12,402 nt of DNA. Source: Rhodothermaceae bacterium. Lineage in GTDB: Bacteria > Bacteroidota > Rhodothermia > Rhodothermales > Rubricoccaceae. The position numbers and the translations under genes were made by a program. The DNA lies in NCBI GenBank assembly GCA_013003465.1, contig JABDIZ010000003.1, positions 1-12,402 of the forward strand, given 5' to 3'. Of the stretch, positions 1-6,448 are shown piece by piece (position 1 is the first letter of the stretch; each line of letters opens with the position of its first letter). The notes beneath the pieces were generated by a model. The model did no database searches. It saw only the letters and a program-made list of their open reading frames with translations, and had not been told where the DNA came from.

Positions 1-1
1 C

Positions 2-397
2 GCCTGGGCCGACCCAACCATGATCCGCTCGGTGCTGCTGAATCTCGTCGGCAACGGCATGAAGTTCACACCCGAAGGCGGCACCGTGACTGTCCGCGCC
101 GAAGAAGCCGGTGGGCGCCTCGCCGTCAGCGTGGAAGACACCGGCGTCGGCATGAGCGCGTCCGACGTGGCGAAGCTGTTTCACCTCGAAAAAGCCCGCT
201 CGCGGAACGGCACAGCCGGGGAGCGCGGCTCGGGCCTCGGCCTAATTCTGTGCAAGGAGATGGTGGAGCGCCACGGCGGCACGATGGCCGTAGAGAGCAC
301 CAAGGGCGAAGGCAGCCGCTTCCGCTTCACGCTCCCCCTCACGCCCGAGGATGGCCCGCCCGAGGTGGAAACCGAAGGGATTGAGGAGGCTGCCTAG
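2..397 (+). CDS. Sensor histidine kinase, C-terminal ATPase domain (partial, 5' end outside window)
   Basis: This is the C-terminal end of a two-component sensor kinase; the open frame runs in from the left edge and only about 131 residues are visible. What remains is the HATPase_c fold that binds ATP for histidine autophosphorylation. The N box (LNLVGNGMKFT) is near residues 13-23 of the visible part, the G1 box (DTGVGM) near 46-51, and the G2 box (GSGLGL, followed by ILCKEMVERHGG) further on; the domain closes with the usual GEGSRFRFTLPL strand. An acidic tail of about 18 residues follows. The N box has Gly where many kinases have Ala (NGMKFT rather than NAxKFT). The dimerisation/His domain, sensor region and any partner regulator lie outside the window, so the signal is unknown. 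No receiver domain is fused at the C-terminus. The family call is firm; the subfamily cannot be given. Confidence 0.9.
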   Translation, partial: AWADPTMIRSVLLNLVGNGMKFTPEGGTVTVRAEEAGGRLAVSVEDTGVGMSASDVAKLFHLEKARSRNGTAGERGSGLGLILCKEMVERHGGTMAVESTKGEGSRFRFTLPLTPEDGPPEVETEGIEEAA

Positions 398-453
398 TCG
401 CAGCAGCATAGGAGGGGGCGCAGTACTTTCTGGCTCACCCGCCCTGCTGCCGG

Positions 454-3162
454 ATGCACCCCCTGTTCTTGGTTCTCAGTACCCTCGTTTGCGTCACCGT
501 GGCGCAGGCACAGCCGCTCACCGAGTCCGAGCGTGCGCAGGGCTATGCGCTCCGCGGCGACACCACGGTCTTCGTCTTCGACGCGGCGCTGTATGCTCTA
601 AACCCGGAACGCGTCGTGGTGACGGGGGCCTTTCGGGGGTGGAGCGATGACATGGACGACCCGGCGTGGGTGCTCACCAAAGGTCCGGCCGGGCTCTGGA
701 CGCTCGTCCTCACCAACCCCGACTACAGGGCCGTCGGCCCGGCGACGCCGTTCAAGTTCCGTGTGGATGACGGGCGCTGGCTCGATCCGCCCGCCGATGC
801 GCCCAATGCCGAGGGCGGCAATCTCGTTTTTCTGTATGGTGTCACCCCGTCGCGCTTACAGGCGGAGGTGCGCGGCCCGCGCGCCGTCTGGGCTGAGGTC
901 TCGGGCGATGACGTGGCGCGGCCCCTCGAGGCATCCGCCTACCGCCTCACCCGCGCCGACGGCACGCCCGTCCGTCTGGCCACTGTCATTCCGCATGAAG
1001 CCACGACGGCGCTCCTCGTCCCGGCCGAGGACCTGAATGTCCGGCGGGTGCATACCCTCGAGGTCGAGGTCGGCACTGCGCAACCGTTGCGTGCCCGCGT
1101 CTCGTTCGACGGCTGGTTCCGCACGCTCTACTCCGACAAGCCGCTGGGCGCCGAGGTACGCGAAGAACAGACGACCGTGCGCCTCTTCGCCCCGCGCGCC
1201 GACTCGCTCCGTCTCTTCCTCTATCAGGCGCCCGACGGGCCGGTGTGGCGCAGCCACGCCATGGCGCGCGATGCGCAGGGCGTCTGGACATACGCTACGC
1301 CCGAGCACCTCGCAGGCGTCTACTACGATGTCGCCGTCTACGGCCCCGACGAGCCCGGCAATCACTTCTTCAACCAGACCGGCCAGCGCATCACCGACCC
1401 CTACGCCCGCGCCTCGCTCGACTCGTGGGGCCGCGCGCGGATGGTCGAGCCCACGGCGCCTGCCCGGCCACTGCCGAACGGGCGTCCCGCGATGGAAGAC
1501 GTAGTTGCCTACGAGGTCCACGTCCAGGATTTCACGGATCTGCTGCCTGTCGGGGATGATCTCGTGGGCACGATTCCCGCGATGGCGGTGCCCGGCCTGA
1601 CCAACAGCCGGGGCGAAGCCATCGGGTTCGACTACCTCGTGGACCTCGGCGTCAACGTCGTCCACCTGATGCCGGTGCAGGAGTACCTCCACTACCCGGA
1701 TGACGTGTGGCAGGCGGCCTTCGCTGACGACCCGTTCATGCAGGCGCAAGGCATCGCCGAGGAGAACTACCAGTGGGGCTACCGCATCACGCACTACTTG
1801 GCCGTCGAGAGCCGCTACCGGCAGCGCGGGACCGAGCCGGGCGCGGAGCGCGAGCAATTCCGCGACCTCGTGCAGGCCTTCCACGACCGCGGCATCGCCG
1901 TCATCGTAGACTTCGTATTCAACCACACCGGCGAGAACATGGAGGGCCGTCAGCAACTCCTCAATTTCAACGGCCTCGACAAATGGTACTACTACCGCCT
2001 CAACGACCAGGGCGAGCACATCGGCGTTTTCGGTAACGAGGTCAAGAGCGAGGATCGGCCGATGGTGCAGCGTTGGCTTCTGGACCAGTGCAAGATGTAC
2101 GTCGAGGAATTCGGCGTAGACGGCTTCCGCATCGACCTCGCGGGGCAGACCGACGAGCAGACGCTCCGCTGGCTCCGCGCCCAGCTGCCCGACGACCTCA
2201 TCTGGTACGGCGAGCCCTGGATCGGCTCCAACGACCCCGATTTCGAGGCGAACCCGTCGTGGGACTGGTACAAGGTGGACAGCCCCATCACGTTCTTCCA
2301 GGACGATGCGCGCAACGCCTTCAAGGGGCCGACGAGCCATCCCGATCCGGCGAACGTCCCCGCGAGCCGAGGCTTCGCGGGCGGTGACGGAAGCGTGCGC
2401 GAAGCCGTCAAGAGCGCGCTCCTCAATCGCTATCCCGACGAGGCGACGCCCAACGACGGCATCAACTACCTCGACATCCATGACAACTGGGCGCTCGTGG
2501 ACCGCTTCGCGTCGTGTACCGAAGGTGCCTGTGCCTGGGACGGACGGCAGGGCGTGGACGAGGCTGCTGTCCGCATCGCGGCGACGCTGTTGCTGACCTC
2601 GCTCGGGCCCGTCGTCGTCAACGGGGGCACGGAAATCCTGCGCTCGAAGGGCCTTGCGCCGCTGGCCGAGGAACTCGGCGGGCAACTCGTCAAGGAGACG
2701 GCGCTCTCGCCGATTTACCTCAACGGGCGCGGCGACACCTACAACCTGCGCGCCGCCAACCGCTACGACTGGGAGACAGTCGGCTGGACGCCGGAGGAGG
2801 GTGCGCCTGCAGACTACGCCGCCATGCACGCGTGGTGGCAAGGCCTGATCCGTTTTCGACTCTCGGAGGCCGGGGCCGTCTTCCGGCGCGGGACGTCGCC
2901 GCCCGACGACTACATCCGCTTCTTCGAGCCAGAGAACGAGGCCGCACTCGGCTACCTCGTGGACGACCGGGTGCTCGTACTCGTCAACGCCTCGGAAGAG
3001 CCCATCACCTTCGCGGCGCTCGATCTTCCGCTCGGGCGCTGGCAGCCCATCGCCAGCGAGGACCAGATCGATCCCGAAGGGCTCGGGTTTGCGATGCAAG
3101 TAAGCGGACCGCTCGACCTCCCGGTTGCTCAACAGCGTGTGGTGATCTGGGCGCGAGAGTAG
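454..3162 (+). CDS. pulA: Exported type I pullulanase-like GH13 alpha-glucan debranching enzyme
   Basis: A 902-residue GH13 enzyme predicted to cleave alpha-1,6 links in pullulan, glycogen or starch. Residues 1-20 form a signal peptide with a likely cut after AQA; there is no lipobox, so the product should be free in the periplasm or outside. Residues about 50-120 form a carbohydrate-binding-like beta domain (VVVTGAFRGW, FKFRVDDGRWLDPP), and about 230-320 a CBM48-like domain. The GH13 barrel carries region I VDFVFNHT (485-492), region II GFRIDLAG with nucleophile D561, region III YGEPW with acid/base E587, and region IV IHDN with D677. A YQWGY motif at 439-443 matches the YNWGY hallmark of type I pullulanases, but RITHY follows instead of the usual DP. 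A C-terminal beta domain ends the protein. ATG 454 is chosen because the signal peptide begins there; no Shine-Dalgarno lies close to it. The neighbours do not suggest a substrate. An isoamylase/GlgX-like debranching role is the main alternative. Confidence 0.87.
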   Translation: MHPLFLVLSTLVCVTVAQAQPLTESERAQGYALRGDTTVFVFDAALYALNPERVVVTGAFRGWSDDMDDPAWVLTKGPAGLWTLVLTNPDYRAVGPATPFKFRVDDGRWLDPPADAPNAEGGNLVFLYGVTPSRLQAEVRGPRAVWAEVSGDDVARPLEASAYRLTRADGTPVRLATVIPHEATTALLVPAEDLNVRRVHTLEVEVGTAQPLRARVSFDGWFRTLYSDKPLGAEVREEQTTVRLFAPRADSLRLFLYQAPDGPVWRSHAMARDAQGVWTYATPEHLAGVYYDVAVYGPDEPGNHFFNQTGQRITDPYARASLDSWGRARMVEPTAPARPLPNGRPAMEDVVAYEVHVQDFTDLLPVGDDLVGTIPAMAVPGLTNSRGEAIGFDYLVDLGVNVVHLMPVQEYLHYPDDVWQAAFADDPFMQAQGIAEENYQWGYRITHYLAVESRYRQRGTEPGAEREQFRDLVQAFHDRGIAVIVDFVFNHTGENMEGRQQLLNFNGLDKWYYYRLNDQGEHIGVFGNEVKSEDRPMVQRWLLDQCKMYVEEFGVDGFRIDLAGQTDEQTLRWLRAQLPDDLIWYGEPWIGSNDPDFEANPSWDWYKVDSPITFFQDDARNAFKGPTSHPDPANVPASRGFAGGDGSVREAVKSALLNRYPDEATPNDGINYLDIHDNWALVDRFASCTEGACAWDGRQGVDEAAVRIAATLLLTSLGPVVVNGGTEILRSKGLAPLAEELGGQLVKETALSPIYLNGRGDTYNLRAANRYDWETVGWTPEEGAPADYAAMHAWWQGLIRFRLSEAGAVFRRGTSPPDDYIRFFEPENEAALGYLVDDRVLVLVNASEEPITFAALDLPLGRWQPIASEDQIDPEGLGFAMQVSGPLDLPVAQQRVVIWARE

Positions 3163-3196
3163 ACGGCAGGAGCGCTTTTCTCATGCGGCCTCCACG

Positions 3197-3226
3197 GTTG
3201 GGCGGGACGGCGGCTCGGTATATTTC
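3197..3226 (+). promoter_or_regulatory. Candidate Bacteroidota-type promoter for efp
   Basis: GTTG at 3197-3200 and TATATTTC at 3219-3226 are 18 bp apart. They resemble the Bacteroidota vegetative elements TTTG (-33) and TAnnTTTG (-7). The -7-like box ends 31 bp before the efp ATG and lies in the loop of an imperfect inverted repeat (3194-3208 with 3233-3251). This is a pattern match only. Confidence 0.4.
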
Positions 3227-3257
3227 CGGTCTGTCCCACTCCCGAAACCGTCTTCGC

Positions 3258-3830
3258 ATGGCGACCACGACTTCTGACATCCGCAACGGGCTCACCCTCG
3301 TCTGGAACGGCGATCTCTGGCAGATCATCGAGTTTCTGCACGTCAAGCCGGGCAAGGGCGGCGCGTTCGTCCGCACCAAGCTCCGCAACGTCCGCAACGG
3401 CAAGGTGGTGGACAACACCTTCCGCGCGGGCGAGCGCATCGAGACGGCCCGCGTGGAGCGCCGCGAGATGCAGTATCTCTACGAGGACGACATGGGCCTC
3501 CACTTCATGAACGCGGAGACCTACGAGCAGATCGCCCTCCCGAAGGATCTCGTACCGGGCATGGAGTTCGTCAAGGAAGGCGGCATGGTGGACATCCTCG
3601 TGGACGCGAGCACCGACGAGCCGCTCTCGGCGGAGACCCCGCGCCACGCCGAGTTGATCGTCACGCAGACCGATCCCGGCATCAAGGGCGATACCGCCAC
3701 GGGTGCGACCAAGCCCGCGACGTTGGAGAGTGGGGCGACCGTGAATGTGCCCCTTTTCATCAACGAAGGCGACCTGATCCGGGTGGACACGGAAAGCGGG
3801 CAGTACCAGACGCGCGTGACGGCCGCCTGA
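3258..3830 (+). CDS. efp: Elongation factor P
   Basis: EF-P, 190 residues, binds between the P and E sites of stalled ribosomes and promotes peptide bonds at polyproline stretches. The full family length is present: an N-terminal KOW-like domain (about 1-65), then two OB domains ending in EGDLIRVDTESGQY. The tip loop reads HVKPGKGGAF, with K33 at the position that is post-translationally modified in many bacteria. A lysine rather than an arginine here argues against the EarP/rhamnosyl type; whether it is lysylated cannot be told, since no epmA/epmB is in view. ATG 3258 is chosen because translation from it gives the canonical start (MATTTSDIRNG); the open frame runs further upstream but overlaps the pullulanase gene. 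It is followed by accB after an 87-bp gap, an order known from several phyla including Bacteroidota, Chlorobi and Chlamydiae. A possible promoter lies at 3197-3226. Confidence 0.97.
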   Translation: MATTTSDIRNGLTLVWNGDLWQIIEFLHVKPGKGGAFVRTKLRNVRNGKVVDNTFRAGERIETARVERREMQYLYEDDMGLHFMNAETYEQIALPKDLVPGMEFVKEGGMVDILVDASTDEPLSAETPRHAELIVTQTDPGIKGDTATGATKPATLESGATVNVPLFINEGDLIRVDTESGQYQTRVTAA

Positions 3831-3852
3831 GGCTCCGATCCGTGGGTGGTGT

Positions 3853-3885
3853 GCGCGCATCATTGCGCGCGTAGCGCTACCTTTC
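3853..3885 (+). repeat. GC hairpin plus 10-bp palindrome between efp and accB
   Basis: GCGCGCA (3853-3859) and TGCGCGC (3864-3870) form a perfect 7-bp stem with a TCAT loop. Directly after it comes the perfect palindrome GTAGCGCTAC (3871-3880). No T tract follows, so this is not a classical terminator. The end of the palindrome overlaps TACCTTTC (3878-3885), a fair match to the TAnnTTTG -7 box, but no TTG sits at the expected -33 distance. It could be a control site for accB or simply secondary structure in the efp-accB transcript. Confidence 0.45.
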
Positions 3886-3917
3886 GATTCCCTCTGCGCT
3901 CACCTGCTTCTCGCGTC

Positions 3918-4484
<567 letters not shown>

Positions 4485-4492
4485 GGCATGTT

Positions 4493-4559
4493 CGATGGAC
4501 GATATCCGATAGGCGATAGCGTTCCCGCTGTCTCCGCTCGCATATCGCATAGCGCAGAT
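4493..4559 (+). repeat. Degenerate heptanucleotide repeat filling the accB-accC gap
   Basis: The left arm has CGAT at 4493, 4500, 4507 and 4514, exactly 7 bp apart (units such as CGATATC and CGATAGG). After a 4-bp centre (4521-4524), the right arm has CGCA at 4539, 4546 and 4553 in 7-bp phase, preceded by CCGCTGT and CTCCGCT in the same phase. The arms can pair: GCGATAGCG (4513-4521) with CGCATATCGC (4539-4548), nine pairs with one bulged A. The last unit reaches the alternative TTG start of accC and stops 5 bp before its ATG. A period of 7 argues against coding. Confidence 0.8.
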
Positions 4560-4564
4560 TGACT

Positions 4565-5914
4565 ATGATCAAGAAGGTTCTCATCGCCAACCGAGGCGAG
4601 ATCGCGCTCCGGGTCATCCGCACCTGCCGAGAGATGGGCCTCAAGACGGTTGCTGTCTACTCCACCGCTGACCGCGACACGCTGCCCGTCCGCTTCGCCG
4701 ATGAAGCCGTGTGCATCGGGCCGCCGCCCTCGGCGGAGAGCTACCTGCGGATGGACCGCATCATCGCCGCCGCCGAGGTGACCGGTGCCGATGCCATCCA
4801 CCCCGGTTACGGCTTCCTGGCTGAGAACGCCGAGTTTGCCGCCGTTTGCGCCGACCACGACCTCGTGTTCATCGGGCCCCGGCCGGACACCATCCGCAAG
4901 ATGGGCGACAAGAGCGTGGCGAAGGACACCATGAAGGCCGCGGGCGTCCCCGTCGTGCCCGGCTCGGACGGCGAGGTCGCAGACGTGAACGAGGCCGCGC
5001 GCCTCGCCGCCGACATCGGTTACCCCGTCATGATCAAGGCGTCGGCGGGTGGGGGCGGCAAGGGCATGCGCATGGCCCACGATGACGCCGACCTCCGCAA
5101 ACAGTTCGTGGCGGCCAGCACCGAGGCCAAGGCCGCGTTTGGCAACGGCGGTGTCTACATCGAGAAGTTTGTCGAGGAGCCTCGCCACATCGAGATCCAG
5201 CTCGTCGGCGACGGGCAGGGAACCGTCATCCACTTCGGCGAGCGCGAGTGCTCCATCCAGCGCCGCCACCAGAAGCTGCTCGAAGAAGCCCCCTCACCGA
5301 TTGTCGACGCCGACCTGCGCGCGCGGATGGGGGCTGCGGCCATCAACGGCGCCCTCGCGGTCAACTACACGGGCGCCGGCACGGTGGAGTTTCTGGTGGA
5401 CAAGCACCGGGACTTCTACTTCATGGAGATGAACACGCGCATCCAGGTCGAGCACTGCGTGACCGAGGAGGTGACCGACACCGACCTGATCGAGTGGCAG
5501 CTCCGCGTAGCCGATGGCGAGAAAATCACGAGCCAGGACCGCGTCCTCGACGGGCACGCCATCGAATGCCGCATCAACGCCGAGGACCCGTACCGCAAGT
5601 TCTCACCCTCGCCGGGCACCATCGAGGCCTTCCACGCACCTAAGGGCCTCGGCGTCCGCTGCGACACACACGCCTTCGCGGGCTACCGCATCCCCCCGCA
5701 CTACGACTCGATGATCGCCAAGCTCATCGTGCGCGATCACACGCGCGAGCGGGCCATCAACAAGATGCTCCGTGCCCTCGACGAGTTCATCATCGAAGGC
5801 GTCAAGACGACCGTCCCCTTCCACCAGCAACTCCTCCGCGACGAGCGCTTCCGCGCAGGCGACTTCGATACGAAATTCCTGGAGCGCTTCGAACTCAAGC
5901 CGGTCGAGGGCTGA
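4565..5914 (+). CDS. accC: Biotin carboxylase subunit of acetyl-CoA carboxylase
   Basis: AccC, 449 residues, uses ATP and bicarbonate to carboxylate biotin on AccB. The whole enzyme is present: N-terminal Rossmann-like domain (MIKKVLIANRGEIALRVIR), ATP-grasp domain with the glycine-rich loop KASAGGGGKGMR near 155-168, bicarbonate/biotin site residues IQRRHQK (K237), the metal and catalytic segment EMNTRIQVEH (E288, N290, R292, E296), ECRINAED (R336) and the C-terminal HYDSMIAKLIV. The residue after VEH is Cys298, where E. coli and most relatives have Pro (HPVTE). ATG 4565 gives the canonical start; a TTG two codons upstream (4559) is also in frame but overlaps the heptamer repeat. The last codons and the stop lie inside the next repeat, so the PVEG tail is encoded by repeat units. 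It is probably co-transcribed with accB; the accA/accD carboxyltransferase genes are not in view. Confidence 0.97.
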   Translation: MIKKVLIANRGEIALRVIRTCREMGLKTVAVYSTADRDTLPVRFADEAVCIGPPPSAESYLRMDRIIAAAEVTGADAIHPGYGFLAENAEFAAVCADHDLVFIGPRPDTIRKMGDKSVAKDTMKAAGVPVVPGSDGEVADVNEAARLAADIGYPVMIKASAGGGGKGMRMAHDDADLRKQFVAASTEAKAAFGNGGVYIEKFVEEPRHIEIQLVGDGQGTVIHFGERECSIQRRHQKLLEEAPSPIVDADLRARMGAAAINGALAVNYTGAGTVEFLVDKHRDFYFMEMNTRIQVEHCVTEEVTDTDLIEWQLRVADGEKITSQDRVLDGHAIECRINAEDPYRKFSPSPGTIEAFHAPKGLGVRCDTHAFAGYRIPPHYDSMIAKLIVRDHTRERAINKMLRALDEFIIEGVKTTVPFHQQLLRDERFRAGDFDTKFLERFELKPVEG

Positions 5915-5984
5915 GGGGTACCGGGTCGAGGGTTGGATATCCTCGCCCACACCCCCAACTCTTAACCCTCAAACCCTAAACCGA
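5901..5984 (+). repeat. Degenerate heptanucleotide inverted array spanning the accC end and the gcvH leader
   Basis: The left arm carries GGGT at 5916, 5923 and 5930; two more units (5901, 5908) lie inside accC, including its stop codon. GGTCGAGGG occurs twice, at 5902 and 5924. The right arm has A/C-rich heptamers beginning with AA at 5957, 5964, 5971 and 5978 and stops 2 bp before the gcvH ATG. The arms are complementary: GGGT 5923-5926 with ACCC 5973-5976, and GAGGGTT 5928-5934 with AACCCTC 5964-5970. The loop between them contains the palindrome GGATATCC (5935-5942). Confidence 0.75.
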
Positions 5985-5986
5985 CG

Positions 5987-6376
5987 ATGACCTTCCCCGA
6001 CGACTGCCGCTACACGAAAGACCACGAGTGGGTTCGCCTCGATGACGATGGCCTCGCTACGATCGGCGTCACCGACTATGCCCAGGGCGAACTGGGCGAC
6101 ATCGTATTTGTCGAACTGGAGGCCGAGGGCACCGAACTCGAGGCCGAGGCGGTCTTTGGCACCGTGGAGGCGGTCAAGACGGTCTCCGAACTGTTCGCGC
6201 CCATCGCCGGAACCATTGCGGCGATCAACGAGGCCCTCGATGGAGCCCCGGAGACTGTCAACGACGATCCCTACGGTGAGGGCTGGATGGTCAAGATCCG
6301 CCCCACCGATCCGGCGGACCTCGACGGGCTCATGACTGCCGAGGAGTACACCCACATGATCGGCGCGGATGCGTAA
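5987..6376 (+). CDS. gcvH: Glycine cleavage system H protein
   Basis: GcvH, 129 residues (normal length), is the lipoyl carrier that shuttles the aminomethyl group between P, T and L proteins of glycine cleavage. In some bacteria it is also an intermediate in lipoate transfer. The lipoyl hairpin reads GTVEAVKTVSE with acceptor lysine K64. The start (YTKDHEWVRL), the GELGDIVFVELE strand region and the C-terminal NDDPYGEGWMVKIRP segment are all family-typical. The protein is strongly acidic. The ATG lies directly after the heptamer repeat and has no Shine-Dalgarno. The other glycine cleavage genes (gcvT, gcvP, lpd) are not next to it, so here gcvH stands alone between accC and guaA. It is closed by a strong intrinsic terminator starting 27 bp after the stop. 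Confidence 0.97.
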   Translation: MTFPDDCRYTKDHEWVRLDDDGLATIGVTDYAQGELGDIVFVELEAEGTELEAEAVFGTVEAVKTVSELFAPIAGTIAAINEALDGAPETVNDDPYGEGWMVKIRPTDPADLDGLMTAEEYTHMIGADA

Positions 6377-6402
6377 CTTGACAACCCCGCACTGACACCG
6401 CG

Positions 6403-6437
6403 GTAGGGGCGCAGCATGCTGCGCCCCTACGTTTTTT
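6403..6437 (+). terminator. Intrinsic terminator after gcvH, built on a perfect 28-nt palindrome
   Basis: GTAGGGGCGCAG (6403-6414) and CTGCGCCCCTAC (6419-6430) form a perfect 12-bp GC-rich stem with a CATG loop; as DNA the whole of 6403-6430 is a perfect palindrome. A G and six T (6432-6437) follow, the classical rho-independent layout. The T run ends 11 bp before the guaA ATG, so guaA either has its promoter upstream of or overlapping this hairpin, or is reached by read-through. Confidence 0.92.
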
Positions 6438-6448
6438 ACCCGACCCCG

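Noticed and set aside
400..450. Inverted repeat GCAGCAG/CTGCTGC between the kinase and pullulanase genes, and AGGAGGGGG at 410-418
   Set aside because: The loop is 37 nt with poor inner pairing and no T tract, and the purine run is more than 30 bp from the ATG, too far for a Shine-Dalgarno. A TACTTTCT at 424 has no -33 partner.
856..3132. A 758-residue open frame on the minus strand opposite the pullulanase gene
   Set aside because: Same cause: a frame kept open by high GC at third positions. The product has low-complexity Arg/Val/Glu composition and no motif.
2514..3257. Long upstream extension of the efp frame, overlapping the pullulanase gene
   Set aside because: The extension is an Arg-rich out-of-frame reading of the pullulanase; EF-P has its canonical N-terminus at ATG 3258.
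4493..4559. CRISPR-like or transposon-end interpretation of the heptamer arrays
   Set aside because: Units are 7 bp with no spacers, there are no cas or transposase genes, and I see no target-site duplication.
4559..4564. TTG start for accC
   Set aside because: It adds only two residues, lies in the heptamer repeat, and ATG 4565 gives the canonical MIKKVLIANRGE start.
6378..6409. TTGACA as a -35 box for guaA
   Set aside because: The sequence 17 bp downstream is GC-rich palindrome without a plausible -10, and the lineage probably uses TTTG/TAnnTTTG-type promoters.
6416..6448. Upstream ATG for guaA
   Set aside because: It lies inside the terminator hairpin and adds 11 residues not seen in GuaA; ATG 6449 gives the family start.
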